Shown here piece after piece: positions 33,105 through 43,527 of a stretch of DNA of 64,000 bases (its first letter is position 1; each line of letters opens with the position of its first letter). Source of the stretch: Cannabis sativa (Eukaryota; Streptophyta; Magnoliopsida; Rosales; Cannabaceae); the NCBI RefSeq assembly GCF_029168945.1, contig NC_083603.1, positions 12,524,001 to 12,588,000 of the forward strand, read 5' to 3'. A model generated the notes under the pieces. That model saw nothing but the letters and a program-made list of their open reading frames with translations. It was not told the DNA's origin and made no database searches. The translations under genes were made by a program, and so were the position numbers.

Positions 33105-33434
33105 AAAAAAATATAAAAGTAAATTTTTTAATTTTAATTTTTTTTAATTTTTAAAGAAAAAGAAATTGTTTATTTTTTATTTTTAAAATAATTAATTTTT
33201 TAATTTTAATTTTAAATATTTACTACGTGGACTAATTAAATTGTGTTATACATGTACACTGTGTACACGTAGACATTCTAATCTGACATTTAACACCCAA
33301 AAATAGATGGAAAGGGCTAAGTGCTATCAGAACTTAAGTTTAAGAGGTTTTACCACCAAAATTTTAAAATTAGAGGTTAGTTACAAAAACTTAAACACTT
33401 AAAGAGATTATGCCGCAAATTACCCTTATTAAAA

Positions 33435-33930
33435 CATAGCTCCAAAGGAAAATGGAATTGTTTAATACATATGTCTTTGTGATTTGATGAAGACATAATA
33501 GATAATATATGTGTGGTCCTATGTACCGCATATCTACACATCTCAATCATACAATCAAATTATTTGATTTAATTTACAGACACATTTGTACGTACATCGC
33601 AATACAACTGGATCCAATCAATTAATGGAGGGGACCAGTAAACGTCAATGGTTGTTAGTTATTTAATTAATTACTTGAAGAGTCCTAGCTAGTAATAACT
33701 AAACAAATTGAGATGAAAATATATTCATATAATGTTTCATCAACTTCGACGTATTCATTTGAATTAATGTTGTACGTTTTTAATTGAGTCACTTTCAATT
33801 TCTCTTGATTTTCTTTTCTTTCTCTTTTTTTAAGAAACCTTTATGATTTACTGTCGTACAATTTAACGGTATTATGTTGATATTTATGTAAAAAAAATTA
33901 AATAAAAGTACGAAAGAATTAATCATATAA
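33435..33930. other. unique-looking AT-rich spacer
   Basis: No gene, repeat or element edge was recognised between the Pack-MULE and the LINE tail. Confidence 0.4.
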
Positions 33931-33943
33931 AAATATTTTCAAT

Positions 33944-34432
33944 TAAACTGGATAAAATTAAACTGTGATATTCGTGTGGGTTTGGAGAGTATGTGCACAG
34001 CTGTTGTTGCTAGGAATCATCTGGGGAGGGTGGTTTCTATTCACACGGCTCGATTGGAATTCTCGGAAGCTCTTTGTGGAGAAGCGGCAGCCTGTTGCTT
34101 GGCAGTGTCGGTTGCCTTAGATTTAAAGTATAATTATGTTATTGTGGAGAATGACTCGAGACTAGTAATCAATGCTCTCAATGGGAAGGCGTCCCATTGA
34201 GCTCTAGAGAACTATGTCTCCTTTTGTTCTAAGTCTTCTCCTTCTTTAATGTGTTATAATTTTTCTAACGTTAGTAGGAACTGTAACTATGCGGCACACA
34301 ATGTCGCTAAGTGGGCTTTTACCCACCAAGTGTTTGGATCGATCCCGATCAATTCTGTTCCGGAAAACATTTTATGTAACGACCATGAGGTCTAGTTTCA
34401 TCTAATATAATTTACGCTTATTTTCAAAAAAA
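33944..34432 (+). mobile_element. 5'-truncated LINE, RNase H tail and poly-A only
   Basis: The insertion is 489 bp with a 13-bp duplication AAATATTTTCAAT (33931-33943 and 34433-34445) and an A-run at its 3' end (from about 34426). The frame at 33976-34200 reads ESMCTAVVARNHLGRVVSIH, EALCGEAAACCLAVSVALD and VENDSRLVINALNG. These are typical of the RVT_3 RNase H domain at the end of plant LINE ORF2 (Glu in GEAAA, Asp in ENDS). It stops at 34200, while related coding text continues to about 34340. Severe 5' truncation is normal for LINE retrotransposition. Confidence 0.8.
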
Positions 34433-34445
34433 AAATATTTTCAAT

Positions 34446-35931
34446 ATGAACAATTAGAAGTCTCTTCCAACAAAAAAATATACAATAGAAATAGAGAGTT
34501 ATTTGTACGCTTGAAATAAAGTGTTCAAAATAATTTATTTATGGAGAATAATTGTAGAAAAATGTGTAAATTGTGTTTGATAATATAGAATAATATGTAT
34601 GAATAATATAATAATGATTTTTTTTTTTCATTAAATAGGCTAATCCTAAGATTGAGGAACTTCCTAGTGCGACGGATACTTTGAGAAGTTCTACCACAAG
34701 AACAACACTTGGTGCAATGAATATACACGCAACAAGTGCATGTCAGTAATTTTAACATTGACCATATCGTTTGATATTTCATTTCTATTCAATTTTAACA
34801 CTATTAATATTTTTTGTTGACCCAAATGGTTGAGAGACGTGAATCTTAAACTGTGTTGAGTGATTAGCCTCGTTAGTACGATGTAGAATCCACCAAATTT
34901 CCCACAGACCTGCCTATTATGAAACATGTACTTGGTGAGCAGTCATACTACCTAAGAGGCATTAAAATTTTTCCTAGACTTAGGGTAGGGGCCAAAAGAG
35001 CAACTCCTTGGGTAGTTTCCACCTCTGGACAGCCTACTGTCAACGTCAAAGAATATAAGGTGTTGAAGCGAAAGGTGGAAGAGCAGGAATCATGAAATGA
35101 TTATAAAAAATAAATGATGCAAACTTAGAAAAAGTACCTAGTGACATTTTAGGAGCAGTTCAAGTAATTTTCTGGCATAATTCTTGACTACAACATGCCT
35201 GAGATGTCTTTGATTCCACTGCTTTGTCCTCCTGGCGCTAGATCTTCATCACAAGTTGCCCATCCCAGCTAGATTAACGACGATGATGATGATTCCATTG
35301 ATTTTTAGTCTCACTATTATTTTGATATTTTCAGTGTAAATATGAGCATTTTCTATAAACTGTGTCAACTACTTTTCAGTTATTTCTGTGATGTTTACTT
35401 GAACTTAGTGTAATTATAATATCTGCTCGAGATTATTTTAGTATATTACATTGAATTCTTATTATGAAATTTTAGTTTTAATTTATACTAAAATCATATT
35501 TACATTTCATTTAATTTCGACAATTTATTTTTTAAAAAAAATAATTATGAAATTTGTGCTGGTGCGTTTTCTATCGCTGGCAAAAGGTAAAGAAATTTAA
35601 AAAAAAACTAAAAAAAATATTTTTGGCACAGTTTAATGCGCCAAAAATATGTTCTTGTGGAAATCCTTGTTTGCGAGAAAGTTTTGTCAGCACTTCTAAC
35701 TTAGCTATCATAACTTTCCCGTGAATAATCTAAATTTGTAGGAAACTTTTGCCAGTACAGTATGTCGCCGACAAAAAATTTTAAATGAGGCTCAACCGAC
35801 AAATAAATTTTGGCAACTCACATTTCATCGACAACTTTATGCATCGGTGAAAACTACCTATGCCGGTGAAGGTCTCTTTTTCTCAAGCAAAACTACCCAG
35901 CTTCCTTGATAAAATAATGTCGGTAACCTTT
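34446..35931. other. decayed CACTA-like region with CGACA-type motifs
   Basis: A plus-strand stretch near 34920-35095 reads VLGEQSYYLRGIKIFPRLRV... and KEYKVLKRKVEEQES-stop, which loosely recalls the end of plant Ptta/En-Spm-type transposase proteins. Downstream (35560-35931, continuing at 37821) are repeated motifs such as 'gtcgccgacaaaa', 'ctcaaccgacaaa', 'catcgacaac' and 'gccggtgaa', as in CACTA subterminal regions. No terminal CACTA repeat or duplication could be fixed. Weak call. Confidence 0.3.
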
Positions 35932-37820
35932 TGTTGGACTTTGTGCCCTAAATAAAACTCTATTTCAATGTAATCTTTTCTATTCAATTATCAATAAAGA
36001 AACAAATTTATTTTTATTACTTATTTAAAGTGTTATTTAGTTCATGCGATCATTTATTTATTTATTTGATTTATAAATTCATCCAAATCCTTATCACATT
36101 GATATTCTTGTTTATTGTGTTGTCAATACAATAGAAAGTAATCAAGATTGTGTGATTAAATGTATTCCAATGATTTATCAGTACACAGGGTTTAACTGAT
36201 AGGATAATCTACAATGTAGTTTACTTGCACCATATATAAGTGTTATGTCCCTTCCAGGGCATTGGTTAAAGTAAGCTTGGGTTGGATGTATGGAGTATGC
36301 ATCGGAAGGGACCAATATTGAACTTGAATCAGATATGAGAAATTTACCGTAATATCTATTCAATTCAATATCACCTAGTCGATCTTAGATCAAGTGATCT
36401 CAATCTTGAGATGGTTAGGTTCTAGTTCAGTTGCATTTTTTGTGCTCTTAAATCTGTTCGTTAAAGTCGACCAAATGGTTCTTCTCGTGACATATAGATT
36501 AATATCATGGTAGTTTAATTTAGTGGGAGCTCTAATCATAGATACGAAATCTATAGCTTCTATCTGAACATAGAAGTAAAACGATAATTTTCTTCGAGCT
36601 TGGCTTAACAGAGATAAATGGTTGAGTACTCATTTCAGTGATTATATTAGTTCACTGGAATATCATTTATAGGTGGCTAAGTATTTTAAGGATAAAATAC
36701 ATTGAAGGGTATAACAGTAAATTTGTTCCTACTCAATGTAGATCATCTATAGAGGATTATTGATTATTAGGATTATAACAAATGGATAATCTCACAGCGT
36801 ATCTATATCATAGAACACGTAGAGCGTTCTATATAATTGAGAGTGTAATTCCAAATCTATAGTGGTGCAAGGAGGAATTAATAAGTTAGAGAATTTACTT
36901 GGTAAATTCTAGATATGCTTATTGGAAGCTTGGTTGTATAGGCCCATGGTCCCCATACTAGTTGAGACAAACAGCTTGTAAGACTTAGTTAATTAATTTT
37001 AATTAATCAATTATAATTCTAAAATTAGACTATGTCTAGTTTATGAATTTTCACTAAGATATGGCTTGATTGTGAAGAAATAGGATTTTAGGATTTATTT
37101 GTTAATTAAGAGACTTTGAGTAGTCTATTAATAAATAATATAAATGATTATTTTATTTGATAATTAATTTTAATTATTAAATATATAGTTTTGGCATTTA
37201 TAGGATTGAAATTGCAAAATATGGCATTTGTGAAAAATAGATAAATAGTTGAGAAAAATGGCAAAAATCTAACTAGTCATGGGCCCACATATGGCCGACC
37301 ACTATACTCCTAGTTTTGCTATTATTTTATCATTTTTTATTCCAAATAATTCAATCCTAACCCTAAGTGAATTAGTATAAAAAGCAAAGAAATGACTTAC
37401 TATCCAACTAATGCTTCTAAACCTAGTTTTCATTCTGTCAGACAACTAGTGTTTTGAGACTTCTTCTTCTTTTCTCTCTTCTAATTTGAATTCTATAGTC
37501 TTCTTCACAAAGAAATTCGAGCCTTTAGTGATTGAGTGCATGCCCACCCATAGCAAGTTAGTCCTCAATCATAGTGTGTAAGACTGTGAAGAATCCAAAC
37601 AACTGAAGGAGTGCCGGGCTCAGATCTTGATTATACTCTGCAACAAAAAGGAATAAGGGTTAGAGTATGAGCGGAAGGAGTCATTTAATTCCACTACAAC
37701 CAATATAAGGTTTCTCATACTTTATATGTGTTTAATTTTTACCATTTTAGAAGTTCATATTTAAGATGTTAAAAATATACTTGTTAGTAAATCTAGGTCT
37801 TGGTAAAATATAATCCAACA
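35932..37820 (+). repeat. full-length solo LTR of the COP1 family
   Basis: It begins TGTTGGACTTTGTGCCC and ends ATAATCCAACA, 1889 bp, flanked by a perfect CCTTT duplication (35927-35931 and 37821-37825). It is the reference for judging deletions in the COP1 LTRs and the truncation at 15945-17450. A TATA-like 'gtataaaaagc' lies near 37374. Formation by recombination between the two LTRs of one element is the standard explanation. Confidence 0.9.
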
Positions 37821-37825
37821 CCTTT

Positions 37826-40059
37826 ACCAGCGGAATCACTCACTTGCAAAAGTTTGTCAGCACATTTAGTTGATTTTTTCCTGACCTAAGTTCATGGCTA
37901 CTCCGATATCAAAGGGTTGGAGCTTGTAGCTAGTTTTCTATTTCACTCCCGAGCTTTGGGTTGTTTTATTTTACATTGGCTTTAGTTTAGTTGCTTGTTA
38001 CAGTTTGGAATTATTTCTAGTTATAGAGATTTTGAGGTTTGTATCGTTGTTTAGTTTTTTTTACCTACTATCTTTGATAGTATCGTATCTGTTAACGAAT
38101 ATGACAATAAATGACATGTGCACTCTTTGAAAAGAATTATGAGGTTCCATCTCAAAACTAATTGAAGGTGAGTGGAGTAGCTCATGTTCTTATAAATTGA
38201 TAATTATTCTTATATTTAATTCATGTGAGACAATGTTATCCAATATCCCCCCTCAAGATAGTATATCACGACTTGAGCCCTAGGTTGTGGTATATATGTA
38301 ATATTCATAACTTGGGCAATCAAATGTCATACTTTGACCCTTTTGGAAATACTTACAAATGATCATTTAATTTATATTACAAAATCATATAAAATACATA
38401 TTTAAAATAATTGAATAACTCCTCTACATAAATAAGAAATATTAGTAATAAAGTAGGACTATTTGTAAATTATATATAGAACAATAATATCCTCAAAGTT
38501 ATGTAGTCGCCAAATAATTAGATTTAATAAATTGATTAACACCAAAAATAATACTTAGCGTTCATCATATTCCTCATTCCTAACCATTATATAGCTATAC
38601 AAATGATACAAAATATCCATCAACGATCCTCTCACATCCACTAGTACTGAAATGAGTTCCTGAAAGATGGAATATAAGGGTAAAGCTTATAAAGTCAAGT
38701 AGAAAAATAACTAATAAGGACCAGTAGTTTAACAAAACCACTGCATGGTTAGCTTTTCAAAATAAAACATGTCATTGTCATTATCATGTATAAGTAAAAT
38801 ATAGAGAACACAAACAATTATAAGAGACAAGCTACTCGTGCATATCACATTGTTGATTAGGCCCTTAACTCTCAGCACCAATCATAGAAAATTATATCTT
38901 AAACTTGGTAGTTGTGCCTAATAACTACCATAATATCGGGTCTCAGATTTAATTCACTTCTTGTAATAATTCTAGATCTTTTACCTATAGGTGAGTGCAC
39001 ACCTTATCTACCAAATATGACATAGAGACTAGCTCATGAAATAAAAATATGCATAAATCATGATCATATGATTGTCATTAGTAATCAATATGAACGAAAG
39101 TAGGCAAACAAGAATAACAAAAGAACATATTCCTTTTTTATTTTAGAAAATCCAACAGCATAACAATTGTAATTTCAATAAACCTAAAAATCTTAACTTG
39201 CATAAAAAATTATACAAAAATATATTTGGCACTCAGTGCCCCAGAATAGTACAGAAAAAAAATTCAGGTTAAATTTTCAATTTTTTAAATATTTTATAAA
39301 TCATAAAGATTAAAATATGTCTAATAAAATTAAACACATATAAAAATAAGTCTATATATTAAGTTGAGTCTCTAACTCATTAGGATTGTCAAACTTTCTC
39401 CAAAAGAGACGCTCCTAAACCCCTAGTTCTTAAGTTACAAATAGTTTATTCACACAAAAGTAAATTTGTCTTATAGTATCTAATTGAGTAAATTATTGCC
39501 ATCATTATAACGTACTCTTCAATACGAATCCAATGATATATAACATGATACCATTCAAAGATGGTCAAAGATCTTACCTTAGCCACAGACAGTGACCATT
39601 TCTGTTGGCCAAAAATAGTGTTACAAGAACAATGACTAATCTTGATATAGCATATATTAAAATGACCATCTTGACGAGTTGATCATGAATGTACAACCCA
39701 TTAGCTCAAAAAAGCATCGACCTTGCCAAAAAAAATGCTTCCAATGGACGGAGATACCCAAAATCTCATCACAAAATAGTAGTGAGTTGACAAAAATGAC
39801 TTAGTGGGCGATCCTCTTCTAGTGACGCTGATTCTAATGGTACCAACCATTCATCAAATGGTTGCCAAGTTTTGCTAAAAAGTCACCTCAAATTTTTGAT
39901 GTCAAAACCTCGCTCCACCCGTACAAGTGCATCTTAGCTCTAATTGTCACCAAAGTTAAGGTGTTTCATCCTTGTTGGCTAGTGGTTGTGTACCCCTGGT
40001 GGATTTCGAAAATGATGGACCAATTGTGGTTGGATCTGGGCTTGGCCATGTTACCCCAA
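37826..40059. other. relic repeats, no gene supported
   Basis: No coding motif was found in 2.2 kb. A phrase set at 38108-38290 ('gaggttccatctcaaaact', 'gagtggagtagctcatgtt', 'gtgagacaatgttatccaat', 'cccccctcaagata') is of a kind common in dispersed plant repeats. The 38540-39700 part, read on the minus strand, has the general look of an old gypsy-type LTR ('gagtgcac', 'taggtgagt'-like phrases), but no ends are visible. Confidence 0.35.
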
Positions 40060-40704
40060 GATATGTTTTCAAGAAGGGGGGTGAATTGAAAATTTAAAAT
40101 AATTTTGGTAATTTAAAACTTAATGCACAAAATCATGCAGTTAGTCAAATTAATTAAGTAAATGAAAATAGTATGGAAAGCTAATATATATAGCAAATAA
40201 TTAAACTTGTAAAGTAAAGAGTTTGACAGGTAAGAAGTTGCAAACTCTCAATTTTTACAAGGTTTGGTAGACAAGGCCACCTACGTTCTTGGTTTTTAAA
40301 GCTATGAGCCTAGCTTTGAGTTCCACTATCAAGCCAAGTTAACGGGCTTGACTAATACTTACAATCAGGAATTTCTTACTAATGTGTTTAAAAACCTCTT
40401 ACAATAGTTTTCACTGCCAAAGACTATCAACCTCAATCTTAAATTATTATAGTACCAATCTCACTCTAATCGAATTGTTTACAATAGCGGTGCCAACCTC
40501 ACCTGAACAAAATATGAAAATGTGTTTATGATTACAAGCAAATTCACTCTAGCAATGTAATGACACAATAAAGAACCTAGGGAGATTAGCAAGCATACTT
40601 AGAAGAAGTAAATACAAATTTTAGTTCAAAGTGTGTAAGAAGTATTTTGTTAGATTTTAAACTAGGAAGCTCTTGAAATCACTTAAAAGAATTTGGTATA
40701 TGTA
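40060..40704. repeat. old repeat interrupted by COP2, continued at 58678
   Basis: It starts near an 'agaaggggggtgaattg' phrase, which in plants often marks copia-derived repeats. It then has regularly spaced 'ccaacctcac' and 'caatctcactct' phrases at 40430-40505. It is continuous with 58678 onward across COP2. The parent element is not identified. Confidence 0.35.
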
Positions 40705-40709
40705 ATAAA

Positions 40710-41425
40710 TGTTATATATTTGTTATTTAACAAATATATAATGAAGATTAAAATGTGGCATATTATATATTAATATGAGATTAATATATATTATGTGTTG
40801 GAGGTTAGATTATATCATTATAGTATAATAATACACATAAATTGTAACAAATGAGGAGTTACAAATCTGAAATAGATTGTAACCTAAGGATCAAAAATTG
40901 ATAAATATGTAATTATGTGAGTTGTTACATATGGGAGTTATGGAATTAATGAGATAAGCTTCTAGTTGTTAGAAACTGTTACAATACTCAATTATATCAT
41001 TTAAATGGGTATTGGGACGTTGGGAAATGATTTAACTCGGAGAGGAGTTACATTTTGAGTTCTCAAGAAACAATTGTTTAATAGTTGTTTGTATGTTGTT
41101 TTATGGTTGTTTTCGAACATCTGGAACACGATTTTTGAAAACGTTCATAAACGTATACAAATTAATTGAGCATATTTCCAGCTCTCTTGTCCAACGTTTT
41201 TATCCCATTAAACACAAATTAATGTGTTGGTAACAGCCATGCGATGAAAGAATTTAATTTTCAAATATGATCCTCAAACACTATAAATAGAAGTCTTTGG
41301 TTCACTTGTAGACAACAACAATTTTCTATCTTCTAAACACTAAGCTAGAAAATATTGAGAGGTTTGTTTATTCCCAAAAGCATTTCTATTCTATTCCCTA
41401 AGTGTTTTTTATAGGGGGAAATAAG
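40710..41425 (+). repeat. COP2 left LTR, first part
   Basis: It matches 55249-55727 plus 58003-58240 of the right LTR. It includes a TATA box CTATAAATAG at 41281-41290. It breaks off after 'gggggaaataag', where truncated GYP2 LTR sequence begins. About 155 bp of this LTR (equivalent to 58241-58395) are missing at the junction. Confidence 0.85.
41281..41290 (+). promoter_or_regulatory. TATA box of the COP2 left LTR
   Basis: CTATAAATAG lies 570 bp into the LTR, followed by AC-rich leader text. The same box is in the right LTR at 58097-58106. It is the probable core promoter for COP2 transcription. Confidence 0.55.
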
Positions 41426-43252
41426 TGAGAGGGAAAAAAGGTCATTTTGCCCATATGTGCTTTGTCTTTTATGGATTTGTTAATAAAGCTATTAATCTGA
41501 TTTTTCTAACTTAGTTTGGCTGAAATAAAATAAGAAAAATCATCCATTTACTCATTTTATGTAAAATTAGAAAAGTTAGAAAAAATAACTTCATTTTCAC
41601 TCTCAAATTCTCTCTCTTTCGAAACCCTCAAAACCAGATGGGATTGCTGTGTTTTTCTCCTTCTTCTTGTTGATTCCAGCAGATTTTAAGGGATCGTGAA
41701 CTCTTTGTAAGCCTTTAACTTTGTCTCTCTGAGTTTCTTGAATTGTAAGGAAAAGTAAATTTTGCATGCCTTGTGATTTTGATATTGTAGCTGTTGTTCA
41801 TGTTTTATGTTGATTTCTAAAGCTTTAAAATGTTTAGATATGAAGATTTAAGCAGGTTCTTATGGTTGTTAATTGGTTTTATTCAAGTTTGGAGTTTGCA
41901 CTCGAAACCTTGGGTTTTAATGGTGAAATGGTATTTTTGCTACTGTGGTTATTGTTTGTGTTTGAGTTTGTTTTTCTGGATGTTAGAGATGTTGTTTTAT
42001 GTTGAATTAAGTTGGGTGTGGTGGCTGGTTGTTGTGTTAGCCAAGCTTTGAGCTTTAAAGCTCAAACTTGGAGCTTCCATGGTAGATTTTGATTCTTTGT
42101 GTGTAGGGTTGTTTTGTTGCTTTGAAAATGTTCTTTAGGTTATATAGAACATGTCTGGAAAGTTTGGAGTGGATTGGGGTTGTTTTGGACAAGTTATGAA
42201 ATTTTGAAAAATTCCTGCACTAAACCGGAATTCCGGTTCATGGAGGCCTGTAGGAACTGCAATTCCGGTTGGCTTCCAGGAATTTTTCCCACAATCAGAA
42301 TTCCGGTTGGGGCAAATTTGGGAACCCTAGTTTTTCCCATTTTTGAGTTATTTAAGGTATTGCCATGTTATTAATCGATAGGGAAACTTTTAGTTTCAAG
42401 TTTAAGTCCCCGGGAAGTGATTTAGCGTATCACTTATCAGTGTTGTCATTGATGTGATTTAGGAGCACATAATTCGCCGAGCAGATTGTTCCACTCAGGT
42501 TGACCGGCACACCAGAATTCGGAATCGAGGTAAGATTAGTATAACGGTATGCATATGTATTTACATGTTTAGCTTGCATGTTAGTAAGCCTGCTAGACTA
42601 CATTAGATATGTATGTTGGCTTTTGTACTATTTGACAGTATCACATCGGTACGGCTACAGTATGACTAACGTACCAAGTATAGGCTAATACAGTATCACA
42701 TCAGTACGGCTAGAGTATGATTAGCACACCGTGTATAGGCTGTTACTATGTCAAAAGTACCGTCGTACGAACGTTCGAGACTCAGTACCGTGTGGGACAC
42801 GGGGATTAAGGTTATGGTCAGGGGTATGGGCATCTGATCATAATCTGGGAAATATGTATATTATATGATTTATGCTTTTCTTACTGAGTCTGTTGACTCA
42901 CATTGCTATGTTTATGTGTAGGTAAGGGCAAGGCCAAAGCTGAGGAATCGTGAGGGCGAGCAGATGAAGATTGTACATGTCGGGGCAGTTAGGCCTGGAG
43001 CGTACGATCCTCGGGACATTGGGGCTTTTGTTGTTAGTCGCTGGGCGACAAATATTTTGTAAATGACTAGCAAACTTTTGTAAAGTATTTTGTAAACGGG
43101 ATCCCAAAATATTTTGTATGTAATATTATAAGTTTTAATTAAATAGCAAAATTTTAATTAATCACGATTTTCATTAACCTCGTTGATTAGCAACGAGCCG
43201 CACAGTATGTTTAAAATCACGTTAACACGCCTATGCCAGTTGGGGTGTTACA
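41426..43252 (+). repeat. GYP2 left (5') LTR, 5'-truncated
   Basis: It aligns from the equivalent of 48519 to the end, finishing GGGGTGTTACA. It contains a hairpin repeat pair (about 42636-42750) and one perfect AACCGG-AATT-CCGGTT palindrome (42223-42238) with two degraded relatives. The missing start would contain the U3 edge. Confidence 0.85.
42636..42750. repeat. two-unit stem-loop array in the GYP2 LTR
   Basis: Two ~56-bp units, each 'agtatcacatc(g/a)gtacggct' ... 'tataggct', with an inverted repeat around CGGTACG...CGTACC-like arms and inner CTAG arms. Counterpart in the right LTR at 49747-49860. The solo LTR at 56240-56460 has three units. Confidence 0.6.
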
Positions 43253-43272
43253 ATTTGGTATCAGAGTCGCTA
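43253..43272 (+). other. GYP2 primer-binding site
   Basis: ATTTGGTATCAGAGTCGCTA directly follows the left LTR. TGGTATCAGAG matches the initiator-tRNA-Met PBS core, with one mismatch after it. Confidence 0.8.
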
Positions 43273-43527
43273 GGTTGTCTTCTGAAGATCGTCACGACAT
43301 GTACAATTATCATCAGCAGTTAGCTTGTTCCACGGTTCAGTAAGCTTTTATTGCTTTAGTAGTTTGTTTTAATAGTATGAATTAAGAAAAGCTTGTTAGG
43401 GAGCATGTTAGTAGCCTGATGGTAGAATAGGCGCATGTTTTAATTTCCAAATAAGCGGCATTAGTAAGCTCTCGTTGATCATGATCTAACCATGCTAGCT
43501 CTTGGTTACGCAGGCTGTTCAGACTAG

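Larger units (their letters stand above)
31879..33425 (+). mobile_element. Pack-MULE: Mutator-like element with captured gene DNA
   Basis: Long terminal inverted repeats of roughly 300 bp begin GGGTAATTTGCGGCATAACC and end with the inverse, and are flanked by a perfect 9-bp duplication TTATTAAAA (31870-31878 and 33426-33434), the Mutator signature. No transposase is present, so movement would need an enzyme in trans. The interior (about 32200-33100) is GC-richer than both arms and includes a CTC/TTC microsatellite, a gene-derived exon-intron-exon piece (32259-32535) and a second block that, on the minus strand, looks like a 5' UTR with 'gaaaccctagcc' and CTTC repeats. Confidence 0.85.

Noticed and set aside
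41830..42051. 73-codon hydrophobic ORF, repeated at 48892-49143, as a small membrane protein
   Set aside because: It is duplicated only because it lies in both GYP2 LTRs. Its composition is TTG/GTT-rich, and the solo LTR of the same family does not keep it.
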